A DNA stretch of 64,000 bases from Siphonodentalium dalli (lineage: Eukaryota > Mollusca > Scaphopoda > Gadilida > Siphonodentaliidae): assembly GCA_032622095.1 (NCBI GenBank), contig CP136061.1, positions 220,939,148 to 221,003,147 of the forward strand, written 5' to 3'. A program made the translations under genes and the position numbers. This document shows, one piece after another, positions 26,162 to 36,142 of the stretch (positions within the stretch are counted from its first letter, which is position 1; every line of letters starts with the position of its first letter). The notes below the pieces were generated by a model. That model was not told the origin of the DNA. It saw only the letters and a program-made list of their open reading frames with translations, and did no database searches.

Positions 26162-29100
26162 AGACACTTTACGCATGGTGCGATAACTCGAACATTTTAT
26201 ATCTGATCGGAACCAAATTTTGTATATGAATTTGTCAGCACCAAATACAGATCGAGTTCGAATATGGGTTCGATCCGAGTTTTTTTTCACGGAGTTATGG
26301 CCCTTTTTCGACTTAGAATTCATGCATGCTACCATAACTCAAAAAAATTTTATCTGATCAGAATCAAATTTGGTATGCAACTTTCTCGGACCAAAATACA
26401 GATCGAGTTCGAATATGGGTTTGATCCGATATTTTTCAATGGAGTTATGGCCCTTTTTCGACTTAGAATTCATGCATGCTGCCATAACTCAATTTTTTTT
26501 TTATCTGATCGGAACCAAATTTGGTATGCGAGTTTCTCAACTCAAAATACAGATGGAGTTTGAATATGGGTTATATCCAACATTTTATACCAGAGTTATG
26601 GCCCTTTTTCAACTAAGAATTGAACAGATAACCATAGCAGTCTACAATTAATTACCAGTGGTATCAGTTTAGCTCTGAGAGCAGTAAATCTGTATTATGG
26701 GAATTAGAGTTATTTTTTACTCCCATGTTTATGATGACACACTCCTCACCTGTATAGTTTTTGGTATCGATCGGTTGATCGGTTTAGAAATTATTAACAC
26801 TTTGCATCCGCACATAGGCATGAGCTATCCGATGCTGTAACCAAAGTATTTTTTGTCCGATTGTTTTCATATTTGATATGTAGGTTTATAATGACATACC
26901 CCTCACCTGTATAGTTTTTGGTATCGATCGGTTGATCGGTTTAGAAAATAATTAACCCTGCACACATATGCTATCTGATCCATCTAAGTCAAACTGTTTT
27001 CTTCTGATATGCCTCATATTTCTTACCAAGGTTTTTCTTAGCACGTTCTTTATCTGTATGGTTTTTGGTATCGTTTAATTAACCCTTTTCAAACTTATTT
27101 TTACTTAGAACTCAAAACATTTTTCATCTGATCTACACCAAATTTGGTACATGTGGTCCTCACCCCGAAATACAGATCAAGTTCAAATTTGGGTTTGATC
27201 CGATATATTTTAACAGAGTTATGGCCCTTTATAATTCAAGTAATTTACTACCTATTGTATATGCCCTGTGAGAATTTAAGACAAACAACTTTACACAGTA
27301 ATCTGCTTTATTGGGATCAGAAAATGACACTGGATACTCTTTGCTAAACCACTGCTGCTCCCAGAGCTGTCAAATTTAATGATACTTTACTCCAGTTTGT
27401 GTGCAATAGTAATTTAACCCAACCTGTTGAAACATGTTCATGGCATTAATACAAATAGTCCATTGTCCATGTGAAGGATGTTCTGGAGCATGGCTGTTTA
27501 GAGAATTGTTGTTTACAGAGACACTGTTGTCTTATCTTGAGAAAACAATTTATCCACACATTAGTTCCATCATATGATGTCATTGAAAATGATTAACACT
27601 CTCCACACATCATATGTTCATTCTCCTATTCTATGTCCAGGTTGATCGTGATCCACTTTTCACTTGCATGTATTTCAGGATTAAAATTAACCTATTCCAT
27701 AGACACATAATATCTGATACGCAGATTTTAAATTATCTCTTTCGCCTTAGGCCAGGTTCACTAAGAATTTCTATTAATTATAAGCCACCAATTGAATATT
27801 CATCATTTGAGGATATATCTTATTTTGAAATTCCCTCTATTGCATTTGGGCTGCAGGATAATAATAATGGTTCTGGTATTCTTGAAGCTGACTTTTTGGT
27901 CAAATATTTTTCACCCAATCACTTTTATAATCTCATTCAGGTTGATTGTGATACATTCTTCATGCGTATAGATTTTGGTATTGATTGAATGGTTTTGAGA
28001 ATATTAACCCAATATTTAATAATATTTCTGCTGTTACAGACATTGTATCTTTCCAATGATCAGCTTAGAATAAAATTAACCATAGGTACATGTATACTGT
28101 ACGCGATCCAATGTTATGACTCTAATATTTTCAATTTGACCCTTCTCATATCTCTCCTTTAGTTATCTGATAATTCTGTATTAAAATATTTTATATCCAA
28201 CCATTATCAATCATATTTAATATCAAGGTCTATACACCCCTCACTTATATAGATGTTCAGGTGTTTGTTGGTCTCTAATCTCAATCATCCCATAACTTTT
28301 ACTATGCAGCTAACACAACAACATAATCTGTTATGACTCAGGTTCCATTGTAAGAATTAAATAAATAGAGTTATTATGATGTTAATATTGTAACAATTAT
28401 ATCTTTAACAGCTATGGTGCATCTGTCTGACTGTGTTTGGGTATAATTATCTTTATCAATCTATCACACATACATGTATCTCTGTTGGAGTGACCGAATA
28501 GGTTGAAATCGAATGTCATATCCATCTTCCTATTGTCTTTAAATGAGCAAGTTGCTCAATATGTCTGATTCCACTATGAAACTAATAAATAATAGTACGC
28601 TGTGAATTGTTGAAATTCTTGCACTCATAAAAAGATCGCTATCGCCAAGGTATGGGTTAAACATCTGCCGATCGTGATCGGCCTCTCGTTTAATTTTGTT
28701 GGTATCTCCGGCAAAGATATCTTGGACACTGAATGAACTAATGGTTATATATTTCTTGCTGCAAGATTCTAGAAGAAAAATCGAAAATCGGTACGAGGTA
28801 CCTAAAGTACTCGCACGGTCAAACCCGATCAGGTTCAACTTCCGCTAGACCATGTGACAGTCCCTTTATTATAAAAGCCCTGTCTGGTAAGTCTGCGATC
28901 CTCTTAATTTCTTCTACCTCGCAAGATAAGTCGCTATGTTCAACTGTTCAAACTTTAATGAACGTTATCTTGACTATATTCTTAATGACAACGTGACGTT
29001 TCCTAATTTCATGCAATGACACGCGTTTCCTTTTATAACGAAAGGACTGTCACATGGTCTAGCGGAAGTTGAACCTGATCAGGTTTGACCGTGTGTGTAC

Positions 29101-29537
29101 TTTAGGTACTTTGTACCGATTTTCAATTTTTCTTCTAGAATCTTGCAAGCAAGAAATATATAACCATTAATAGTTCATTCAGTGTCCAAGCTACTGAGAT
29201 ACATATTTTGGGTAAAAAAATATTATTTTTCACAGTTACATGTAACTCCTATTTATGGATTTTTTCTTAAATGCTATTTGGTACAAGTCAAAGGGCATAT
29301 TATGCCACCATAGCTTATTGGATTGGTAAAGAGTGTGAAAATAAACCTACTTTTCATTGCCTGATAAAAAATACCTTAATTTTCCCATATTTGTCACAAA
29401 TCTTGTTTTTTTCTGCAGAATATGTGAAGAAATTCGGAAATGAAGAAGCGTTACGAGAGGTGGAACACGAATCATCGTCTAGTGAAAGCTCGATGAGTGA
29501 TTTCTCCGAGGATGAGGCTCAGGACATGGAGCTATGA
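11038..29537 (+). CDS. UBE2H: UBE2H, ubiquitin-conjugating enzyme E2 H (complete coding region, 7 exons)
   Basis: Join 11038-11090, 15464-15540, 17721-17795, 19269-19308, 23640-23692, 23972-24100 and 29419-29537. This gives 546 nt and 181 residues plus stop, against 183 in human as I recall. The protein starts [18 protein letters not shown] and carries the UBC core with the HPN motif at 76-78, catalytic Cys87 in [11 protein letters not shown], and the [20 protein letters not shown] stretch. It ends in a Ser/acidic tail, [18 protein letters not shown]. Every intron has GT..AG ends and phases join exactly. UBE2H accepts ubiquitin from E1 on its active-site Cys and works with the CTLH/GID E3 complex (established for the family). 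The acidic tail looks like a CK2 substrate. The start Met matches the vertebrate N terminus. Nothing suggests loss of function. The introns hold many MITEs. Confidence 0.97.
12463..12726. mobile_element. TTAA-flanked palindromic MITE, CATGAC type, in UBE2H intron 1
   Basis: Ends CCCTTACATGATG and CCTGTCATGTAAGGG, with TTAA at 12459-12462 and 12727-12730. It contains two TTCTCTTATATAT-type hairpins around a short spacer, as in the other copies. Confidence 0.78.
12788..13164. repeat. TTAA-bounded dispersed repeat, about 375 bp (copy 1)
   Basis: Matches 35775-36142 and about 47620-47950 over most of its length. Shared blocks are AACTGATAAGTTAGTAT, AACATTCTACTAACAT, CTCGATTCGGGATGCATC and CATTTAATTAAT. 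The boundaries sit next to TTAA at 12784-12787 and 13165-13168. It is not palindromic and has no ORF. Confidence 0.75.
13169..13613. repeat. TTAA-bounded repeat with AGGTAC...GTACCT ends
   Basis: Starts AGGTACGGTACTCAAT and ends ATTGAGTACCT, between TTAA at 13165-13168 (shared with the preceding repeat) and 13614-13617. Its right part, with AAATAAAATATTTTTTAC and GAAATAGTAA, is repeated at about 40640-40795. The stretch 13621-14264 beyond it shows nothing I recognise. Confidence 0.55.
14265..14500. repeat. Diverged copy of the TTGGAAA/TTTCCAAC array family
   Basis: CAGGGACATTGCTAGAGG at its start parallels CAGGGACGTGGCTAGAGG at 7875. CTTTCCAACTCTC and TGGTTGGAAAATTG match the dyad units of that array. 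Confidence 0.55.
14611..15390. repeat. Long dispersed repeat with internal tandem units (copy 1)
   Basis: Starts TATACCCCCCCGCAACGAAG and ends TGGGACAGTCACACCTCTAG, as does the copy at 24399-25170. A unit of roughly 160 bp is repeated about three times inside, marked by CTTTTATTCCTACATTTTTC and CACCTGCGATTATGACGTCT. GTCCGTCCGTCGTCCGTCCG lies near the left end. It lies just before UBE2H exon 2. ORFs at 14856-15307 are repeat shadows. Confidence 0.75.
15464..15540 (+). CDS. UBE2H: UBE2H coding exon 2
   Basis: Acceptor CTTCAAG before 15464, donor GTAAGT at 15541. Codes Leu18 through Gly43 plus one base ([16 protein letters not shown] core). Confidence 0.96.
15571..15708. mobile_element. TA-flanked palindromic MITE (CAGTAATGCCC type), copy 1
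   Basis: Ends CAGTAATGCCCTAAATAATC and GATTATTTAGGGCATTACTG, bounded by TA at 15569-15570 and 15709-15710. The TA target suggests a Tc1/mariner-related element. It starts only 30 bases after UBE2H exon 2. Other copies are at 24143, 33745, 36564, 39482 and 43687. Confidence 0.82.
16630..17575. repeat. Possible element with GGTTTCCG ends and an internal 109-bp duplication
   Basis: GGGTTTCCGCCAG near 16631 and TAACGGAAACC near 17570 are inverted. Inside, 17178-17286 and 17287-17395 are diverged direct copies (TACCATAGCAWGGGATCTC, then GTAGTTTCRTCCA). The rest, 15709-16630, shows nothing I recognise. The element boundaries are tentative. Confidence 0.4.
17721..17795 (+). CDS. UBE2H: UBE2H coding exon 3
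   Basis: Acceptor TTCACTTCAG, donor GTATGT at 17796. Codes [20 protein letters not shown] and on to Ile68 plus one base of Gly69. The following intron (17796-19268) is AT-rich with no recognisable repeat. Confidence 0.97.
   Translation, partial: LHMKVVCGRFELICLTNIHLNPPQ
19269..19308 (+). CDS. UBE2H: UBE2H coding exon 4
   Basis: Acceptor AATTTCAG, donor GTGAGT at 19309. Codes [13 protein letters not shown] including the HPN motif. The downstream GT was chosen because it restores the frame to VSGTVC in the next exon. Confidence 0.95.
19515..20077. mobile_element. TTAA-flanked MITE, ACCCAACAG type, with two 69-bp hairpins
   Basis: Ends CCCTTTACCCAACAAAACGG and CTGTTGGGTAAAGGG, TTAA at 19511-19514 and 20078-20081. 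Hairpins at 19664-19732 and 19978-20046 are inverted copies of each other. The centre is tandem TTAACAATTTTATAATTTTT units. It lies in UBE2H intron 4. Confidence 0.85.
20356..20736 (+). pseudogene. LINE reverse transcriptase C-terminal zinc-binding domain (zf-RVT-like)
   Basis: The frame encodes [20 protein letters not shown], with the C-x2-C...H-x4-C spacing and HIFWYC wording of the zf-RVT domain at the C terminus of L1/Tx1-type LINE proteins, then about 90 unassigned residues and a stop at 20736. No RT domain is seen upstream, so this is the 3' end of a 5'-truncated insertion in UBE2H intron 4. Following sequence to about 21000 may be its 3' UTR. Confidence 0.65.
21560..22369. repeat. Diverged tandem repeat, about 300-bp period
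   Basis: AGATCAATAA, CTTTATTC, AAAGTCATG and GAAACTCA blocks recur at about 21560, 21861 and 22135. A 100-bp near-palindrome sits between the first two copies. The preceding 21000-21560 shows nothing I recognise. Confidence 0.5.
21746..21845. repeat. Hairpin with about 42-bp arms
   Basis: Arms AGTCCAAGTCTTCTCATACT...ATTGGGA and TCCCAAT...AGTATGAGAATACTTGGACT flank a short GATACTG-containing loop. Confidence 0.75.
22370..22540. mobile_element. Palindromic MITE (GAATGAGGTCCCC type), rearranged copy
   Basis: Three arms in alternating orientation carry ACCAAATTCACCCTCTGGG or its complement, with CTAGCCCGCTATGCGG as the central loop. The outer right segment ACACTATTTCAAGGCTT is present but the matching left one is missing, unlike the fuller copy at 40324-40484. 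Confidence 0.75.
22920..23560. repeat. Dispersed repeat, CACCAGCAGCCATCTTG family
   Basis: Repeated blocks: TGCATGACTAAATCCTT, CATCACTCAYCCGATCATCA, GGTGGCCTCYWGATGGGA and GCCACCAGCAGCCATCTTG. The same family fills 45630-46800 and 49755-50400. Confidence 0.7.
23640..23692 (+). CDS. UBE2H: UBE2H coding exon 5 (catalytic Cys)
   Basis: Acceptor TTTTCTCAG, donor GTATGT at 23693. Codes [17 protein letters not shown] with catalytic Cys87. Confidence 0.97.
23972..24100 (+). CDS. UBE2H: UBE2H coding exon 6
   Basis: Acceptor TTTCTTCAG, donor GTAACA at 24101. Codes [14 protein letters not shown] through DYKKKVQ. The preceding intron is only 279 bp and free of recognisable repeats. Confidence 0.97.
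24143..24275. mobile_element. TA-flanked palindromic MITE (CAGTAATGCCC type), copy 2, right arm shortened
   Basis: The left arm is complete (CAGTAATGCCCTAAATAATT to TCATTGGAAAGCTC). The right arm keeps only GAGTCGATTATTTGGGGCAT and TATTG before TA, so most of the second arm is deleted. Confidence 0.75.
24399..25170. repeat. Long dispersed repeat with internal tandem units (copy 2)
   Basis: Same ends as 14611-15390. The left end is triplicated as TATACCCYBCGCAACAAAGTTG blocks with poly-G (about 24399, 24473 and 24560). Confidence 0.75.
25215..25323. repeat. Imperfect hairpin, GTGTGTGAATG...CATTCACACAC
   Basis: The arms share GTGTGTGAATG, TAATGGCACTTGTGCC and their complements around a 30-base loop. 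Confidence 0.6.
25838..28300. repeat. Complex of low-copy tandem repeats in UBE2H intron 6
   Basis: 25838-26030 is a GAGCTATTGCCATGG-type repeat. 26035-26640 has three units of about 140 bp with GTTCGAATATGGGTTYGATC and GGAGTTATGGCCC. 26740-27080 repeats GTATCGATCGGTTGATCGG. 27180-27230 carries another GAGTTATGGCCC unit, and CAGGTTGATYGTGATMCA recurs at 27640 and 27940. The ORFs here are repeat shadows. 25330-25830 and 28300-28700 show nothing I recognise. Confidence 0.55.
26096..26161. repeat. (TCCG)n(TCTG)n microsatellite
   Basis: About four GTCC units followed by about twelve TCTG units. Confidence 0.95.
28703..29201. mobile_element. Inverted-repeat element just upstream of UBE2H exon 7
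   Basis: Arms of about 175 bp, 28703-28882 and about 29030-29201, are inverted copies. Landmarks: TTGGACACTGAATGAACTA, GCAAGATTCTAGAAGAAAAA, CTGATCAGGTT-type core, and CTAGACCATGTGACAGTCC. The loop is about 150 bp. It has no ORF and ends about 215 bp before the exon 7 acceptor. Confidence 0.8.
29419..29537 (+). CDS. UBE2H: UBE2H coding exon 7 (acidic tail and stop)
   Basis: Acceptor TTTTTCTGCAG. Codes [20 protein letters not shown] through the ending DEAQDMEL, then TGA at 29535-29537. The open frame upstream to 29271 is intron. Confidence 0.97.
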
Positions 29538-30660
29538 CACGAGGCGGGGACTATTTTATCATAGTTTTACATATTTTATGAACATTATTGTCAGATTGTA
29601 CATAGACACTGTAAGTATGTATCATGTTTGTTAGGACGAGTTTGTTGACCGCTTTTAGTTTGCATGCAGGCACAAGTGGCGAGCAGACAATCACGGGCAT
29701 TGTGGGCATTATTCATATAAAAAACTTAGACAAGTCTCCTTCATCTCTGATATGTTAGTTAGATGTTAGATGTTAACCCTCCCGGATTAGAGCACGATCT
29801 CCCGCACCCCCGGAGAGTAATGATAATATCCCAGATTCTACTGATTTAGAAAGTCATAAAATTAAGCCTTCCCCTTTGACCATTGGACAAACTGTCATTT
29901 GGCTATTGGTTCCTTGTGACAATTAACACCTACATGTATTATTAATCTGGGGATACAACCGACATTGTACACACAGCAAGAGGCTGATATTAAAACAATA
30001 ATCACCTATTGAAATTAAACATTTGGTTAAACAAATGTGATTATTGTCACATGCTCTCAATTAATCACCATTCTAGAGATAACGCAATGTGAAATCACCT
30101 CAATGTTTATTGGCTTGCTATAAATCCAAAGGACTCACATGTTTTGACTTTAAAATATTATAACACATTCCAGAATTATACTTTTTAATGTGACATTTTA
30201 ACGTCGCGTGAAATCTAAAGTAAACTTTAAGTAGTTTCACTGTTAGTAAACACAATGTTCAATTCCCGTTAAGTGTGGATATATGTACAGGGAAAGTAAC
30301 GTTGGCAAGTTTGTCAGTTGCTTCCGGGGATTGGTGGTTTTTACACACACCTGAGTGATTTCCCAGTAAAATTTACCCACTTTGCACACAATATTTCCTC
30401 CACCCATAAAACTTACGTCATTATATGGCCTAGTGGCACTTCTAGAGCAATGACAAATCTATACAGAAATATTTTTAATTTATATTTTTGGGAGATGGAT
30501 ACATTGAATAGACACATAAATACCACATTTTCTGCTGATGCTAAAATTGTTACATATTCAAGTAGCTTGTAATAGACATGATTTAGAAGTAGTTTCCGAC
30601 ATTTTGGTTTTAAAGTTCATTTAGCTACATGTATTTATTTAGATGTTTCACTTTTAGAGG
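29538..30660 (+). other. UBE2H 3' UTR and flank, end not resolved
   Basis: No coding frame. Candidate poly-A signals are ATTAAA near 30015 and AATAAA at 30892-30897, the latter beyond a hairpin. Neither can be chosen without transcript data. No repeats are recognised in this stretch. Confidence 0.45.
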
Positions 30661-30744
30661 ATCTACAACGAGTCCCCAGTTTATAGCGAAATTTACAAAA
30701 CGAGTTTTGTAAATTCCGCTATAAACTGGGGACAATTTGTAGAT
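30661..30744. repeat. Near-perfect hairpin with 40-bp arms
   Basis: ATCTACAACGAGTCCCCAGT...TTACAAAAC, loop GAG, then the complement ending ACTGGGGACAATTTGTAGAT. Confidence 0.85.
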
Positions 30745-31349
30745 TCTATTTATTACATGATCCAAAACCTCGATAAAACATACTTAAATAAACAAACAGG
30801 ACGTGAAACTAACATCGGCTTATATAAGACCTTCGATGACGTTTCATGTAACTATGCATTGTTTTCCAGCGTAAAGAAATAGTCCCAGATAAATAAAGAC
30901 TCTTTGATGTATTTAATGGAGTATATATAATTAAATAACGTTTCAAACTCTTCATTCATTAGAGTTTGTTGAAAAAATATTGGAAGCCATAGTATTTTGA
31001 GACAATGCAATGTAAACAGATGACAAACCGGAAGTCAAAGGTCACCTGGCACTATTTCCTGTTGTGGAACGAATGTTGCATTTCACAATATATTGAATGG
31101 GTTTATTGAATGGAATAAGGGTAGGATCATGTAATAATATGTCGTATTGACTAATCTACCTCAGTATTCTCTGCTACAATTCACTGCCAGCAGATAACCC
31201 TTTCATTATCAAATGGATTCTCTCATTCTGTTATATAACTGTTATAAAGTTATACATTGATATTGTCTTCTATTCATTTGGAGGGTTGTTCTGATAATAC
31301 AAGTGCAGAAGACATATAATTCCTTTTAATTCGTTGGTAGTAAATATAC

Positions 31350-31715
31350 CTTCAAACATTGTGTAAACACTGAAATGAGTGTGCAATATGACTTCCAACA
31401 TTGTGCGAACACTGATATCACTTTTCAGTATTCCTACAAATGTTCAGCGAACACTAAAATAAATTTATAGTATGCCTACGAATGCGGAGCGAACACTGAT
31501 ATCAGTTTACGGTTTGCATACAAATGTTGAGCAAACACTAAAATAAACTTTTAGTAAGCCTACCAATGTTGAGCGAACACTAAAGTTTTTTAAGTTTATC
31601 GAGCCTACAAATCTTGAGCGAACACTAAGGTAAGTTTTCAGTTTGTCTACAAAATGTTGAACAAACACTGAAAGAAGTTGCGAACACAGTATGCCTATAA
31701 ATGTATTGCAAGCCG
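31350..31715. repeat. Diverged minisatellite, about 45-60 bp units
   Basis: GTTGAGCGAACACTAAAATA, CTTTTAGTA and GCCTACAAAT recur about seven times. The minus-strand ORF over it gives FSVRSTFVG-like repeats and is not supported as a gene. 30745-31349 and 31716-32493 show nothing else. Confidence 0.75.
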
Positions 31716-32493
31716 CTTGTGTCTGCGTTTTACATTTTTCCATCACCTCTTCGTCTTTCATTTCTTCATGTAGCTCATAGAAAATGTGAAGAAAATCGCA
31801 ATGTGAATGTGTGGCATCCTCATGTGATATCATTTCCTTGTTGACCATTTTATCCTTTTTACTGTGAAAAAATAAAGTAGCCTTTTGAGAGAATTTTATC
31901 TGATCCTTGTAGACACTATTTTCCTACATTAACCCTTACTTTATGACTGTCTTATTTCTTCTTAGCTCTTTCAGCCCTAATTAGTTCTATTATAGATTTC
32001 ACTCCACCATGGCATCATGAAGTTATTAAAAAATTATTTTTCCAATGTGATTTTCTCTTTGAGTTCTTGTTCTTGAAGTTTCATGTTCTAACTTAGTTAC
32101 ATAGCCTTACATGAAGTTTTAAGGATGGAACATTTTAACTTTTTTATTTCAAAAACATATTAATCAGTAGAAATCCTTCTTTGCAATGCTGTTGGTGAGG
32201 TCTTCATTTCTGCTGATGTTTTAAAAATCTTCCATCATTGTATCGATTATCACTAGTGCTCAAATCGTCATTTTCACCAGAATAAGTTATACAGGTTGTA
32301 AACACAGGTGCACAGATTCTACCAAATGTGGAAAAGGATACATCAGAGAGGTATTTATGCATAGAAAACCAGATTTGATGACCATACACAAACCATTAAT
32401 CATTTTTACGCACCCCAAGGGACCTATGTAGAGTTGTGAACTTTACTTCCGATTAAGGATCAGTGGTACTCTGCTGTCACATAGTCCAAATTT

Positions 32494-33318
32494 CCAGCTA
32501 GTGAAATCGGTAGGGACAATACTGGCTTATGTCTAAGTATGGTTGCCTTAGTCTTCTATAACAGACTTTATGCCCAGATCCAGTGGCAGGAATTTTTGCC
32601 TCCATTAATTGACTTTATCACACAAATCAATACAAAATGCTATATTTGTAATTTGTTGGAAAGCGTGATATATTATAATCTGACTGTTGTCAGAATATGC
32701 TGTGTAATTATGAGTTAGTCACATGTGATCTGTTTGTTTACTTCTAGAGAATACCAGAACTGTTACGAATTCGCTAGGTCAAATGAGTTCGCATTCTTTT
32801 AAAAGTACAACCCTTGATAAAATATACTTTTTCACAATTGCAACATTTTATTACTGTCATTGGACATTTTGATGAGCATGTGATTTATGCTTAAAGTCCG
32901 CTATAGAAGAGTAAGGCAACTGTACTTCGTCGTAAACCAGAATTTTTGCCTCCATTAATTGACTTTATCACACAAATCAATACAAAATGCTATATTTGTA
33001 ATTTGTTGGAAAGCGTGATATATTATAATCTGACTGTTGTCAGAATATGCTGTGTAATTATGAGTTAGTCACATGTGATCTGTTTGTTTACTTCTAGAGA
33101 ATACCAGAACTGTTACGAATTCGCTAGGTCAAATGAGTTCGCATTCTTTTAAAAGTACAACCCTTGATAAAATATACTTTTTCACAATTGCAACATTTTA
33201 TTACTGTCATTGGACATTTTGATGAGCATGTGATTTATGCTTAAAGTCCGCTATAGAAGAGTAAGGCAACTGTACTTCGTCGTAAACCAGAATTATCCCT
33301 ACCGATTTCACTAGCTGG
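32494..33318. mobile_element. Terminal-inverted-repeat element with an internal perfect 350-bp tandem duplication
   Basis: The ends CCAGCTAGTGAAATCGGTAG (32494) and CTACCGATTTCACTAGCTGG (to 33318) are inverted. Similarity extends about 90 bp inwards (GTTGCCTTA, TCTTCTAT). Inside, 32591-32940 and 32941-33290 are identical as far as I can compare them. It has no ORF. The target duplication is unclear. Confidence 0.85.
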
Positions 33319-33744
33319 TTTACATGGAAGAAAACTTAGACCAGCTGCGACAGAACTACAGAGGCATGTGAATACGGTGAACTTTATCAGACAAGTTTTT
33401 TATGGGGCAATGTTATAGCGAGAGCCATTAGGCTCGAGTTGTAACTTGCGGCAAAACAAACAAGTGTGACAAAATTCACCTTCTTCACATGGCTGTGTGG
33501 TTCTGTGTCTATTACACACCAGTAGTCAATATTCTTTGATATCAAATAATTGTTTCTGTTGGTTTCCATGCTAGTTAGTCGTCTACTCAACACAAAACAG
33601 AGTTGAGTTATTGTTGCAGTACCAGTTGGATTTTCGTGCATGACGTTATTTACGTCAAACAAGCTATCGGGATCCGCTGTTCACTTGAGTGAAATTGCCA
33701 CACGGGCTGAAGTAACGTAATCAACTGAAAGATAGCAATAGGTA

Positions 33745-33957
33745 CAGTTATGGCCCTAAATAATTGACTCCTTAACCACAGCAGAATGACGGGTAATTTT
33801 TCAGGATTTAACGGAAATATGGCTTGTTGCCATTCATCGGAAAGCTCTCACTGATGGCTTTCCGATGAATGGCAACAAGCCATATTTCCGACTAAATCCT
33901 GAAAAGTTACCCATAATTCTGCTGTGGTTAAGGAGTCGATTATTTATGGCATTACTG
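33745..33957. mobile_element. TA-flanked palindromic MITE (CAGTAATGCCC type), copy 3
   Basis: Nearly full palindrome of about 100-bp arms. The left end is CAGTTATGGCCCTAAATAAT, the right end GGCATTACTG, with TA on both sides. The centre is AAAGCTCTCACTGATGGCTTTC. Confidence 0.85.
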
Positions 33958-34554
33958 TATGTGATAAGGATTTGATATCATCTCTGACTGACTTTATTTA
34001 TGGCTTCAAATGAAATGGCTCATGCCATGAACCAAGTCCTTTTGACAAATATAAAGCTCTTAGCGTTGTAACATGGGAATATCGATATATTTATAAAAAT
34101 ATAAATGACACAGATCTTGGACCTCTATTTGAATTTTTTTTTCTCGCATCCACCCCTGTGTACCATATTAAATCGATGACATATTTTCTGTATACCATAA
34201 TCAAATCTGATTACCTTTGTGCAAATATGCCTTTGATACACCGGTAAGATTGTGACAGACTGTGTACCAAGTATTTCTGGTGATCAGTCTTCTCAGCGTG
34301 CGACTAGTCTCCATCTGAGGGTCTATTTTCATCTGCAGTCACGCATGCATTTAGTCGCGACGAGTTATAAGGCGGGCATTACTAGTAGATTACTGCAGAG
34401 CTATTTGTTGCCCAATTTATTTGTCCCATCTTCATGCTAGCCTCGGGTGACTGGCCATTTAAGAACCGTTTCAATCAATCAACAGGCAGTCAGTGTAATC
34501 TGCGTTATAACCGTAGACCGGCCTAAATGTTACATGTATGTGTGAACCTATTAA

Positions 34555-34808
34555 CCCTTTCATGACGGGAGTTGCGCTGGCACAGCATTAAAGATCCTGT
34601 GACAGTGCATTCTCTTATATATGTGAGTCTCCAAAAGGGAGCCTTGGTTATATAACAGAATGCACTGGCTTACAAGGTGAAGGGAAATATTGTTAGGCCA
34701 ATGTATTATGTTATATATGTGAGGCTTCCTTTTGGGACTCGCATATATAAGAGAATGAATTGGCACAGCGTTTTCGCAAAATTTCAGGAAGCTCCAGTCA
34801 TGGAAGGG
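34555..34808. mobile_element. TTAA-flanked palindromic MITE, CATGAC type
   Basis: Ends CCCTTTCATGACGGGAG and CTCCAGTCATGGAAGGG, TTAA at 34551-34554 and 34809-34812. Two diverged hairpins of the ATTCTCTTATATATG type lie inside. 33960-34550 has no supported feature. Confidence 0.8.
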
Positions 34809-35067
34809 TTAAGGTCAAATTCTGAATTGTATTGCTTACAGTAATTTTGACTGATATCGAACAAGTTTGGTGCAAATTCATGCATTATTATCATTGGCTA
34901 TGTATTAGTAAATATTTGACTGTTGACCAATCTCCCTCAAACAATAAATAGCTACCACCAGCTGAGAGAGAAGCAATTTAACTGAGTCCTGGTAATGGAG
35001 CAGTTTGACCTTAACAGTCGCCGTGCCTAGACAGGCATGCCTCTGCAGATGGGAATATACCCTTTAA

Positions 35068-35424
35068 CCCTTTACCCAACAGAACGCCCAGAAACGCCCT
35101 AACAGCCTAAATTATCTTCGGTCTGTCTCAATAAAACCATGGAAATATGGGTATCATTGGAACCGGCTCATTGAGCACATTGTGATAGTTACAGTTATGC
35201 CCTGTGCCAATGCATTCTCTTATATATGCGAGTCGACCATAGGTCGCCTCGCATATATAAGAGAATGCATTGGCCTAAAAAAAACTTTTTTTTAACACTT
35301 TTTACCATTTTTTCTTCAATATGTGTTAAGCCAATGCATTCTCTTATATATGCGAGGCGACCTATGGTCGACTCGCATATATAAGAGAATGCATTGGCAC
35401 AGGGCCGTTCTGTTGGGTAAAGGG
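35068..35424. mobile_element. TTAA-flanked MITE, ACCCAACAG type, with two 69-bp hairpins
   Basis: Ends CCCTTTACCCAACAGAACG and CGTTCTGTTGGGTAAAGGG, TTAA at 35064-35067 and 35425-35428. The hairpins 35206-35274 and 35330-35398 are inverted copies with a short AT-rich centre. Confidence 0.88.
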
Positions 35425-35774
35425 TTAAACCTCATTGCTTTTTATTGTGATAATAGAGTTTCATATTGGGCATGTTAGTTCTCCCATAGCTGTGGGTTTC
35501 ATCATTCTGAGACTTCCATGGTGAAAACATGGCTCGGCTATTTTGATGGACTCGAGGATGTGGATAAATGTCAAATTTGGGGAAAATCTGTTTTCACCCT
35601 TCCAATTCCTTTGTTCAACTTTCTTAAATATACAAGTAATATTTGTTATAAATATTCCAATATGAAGTCTCAAATTTTGACAACTAAAACATGAAACTTT
35701 GTATTATAATTCCAGTCCAAAAAAAGTAATCATTCTTATAAAATTCCAGTATCATTCAGCTTAAATAGTTTTAA

Positions 35775-36142
35775 AGACATATTATGTACTTGTTCGGGTG
35801 CGTGAAACTGATAAGTTAGTATGCAGGTGCTATGCCAACTGAAGGAATATTACATTCTACTAACATCGCCGAAAATTTGAAGCAAATCGGCCGTACCATT
35901 CCATAGAAAACATCGTCAGAACTACGCTCAATTGTAAATATTTACTGCTCGATTCGGGATGCATCTATCGGCGATAAACTAACGAAAACGATTTCGCAAT
36001 CGATAGTCACTGCATTTAATTAATATATAAGAATGACGGTGTGTGCTGTGAATTTTGATACATTATTTGTAAAATATACTACTTTGAACAAGATTATCCT
36101 CCATTTTTGTTTGATCACCATACCGGAGTATTTCACATCACT
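35775..36142. repeat. TTAA-bounded dispersed repeat, about 370 bp (copy 2)
   Basis: Closely matches 12788-13164. TTAA at 35771-35774 and 36143-36146. 36147-36560 shows nothing I recognise. Confidence 0.75.

Noticed and set aside
26093-26335. Minus-strand frame ending in [12 protein letters not shown]
   Set aside because: Translation of the TCTG/TCCG microsatellite and adjoining repeat.
27614-27988. 124-codon plus-strand frame
   Set aside because: Contains the same nucleotide repeat twice (QVDRDPLF and QVDCDTFF); best explained as read-through of repeats.
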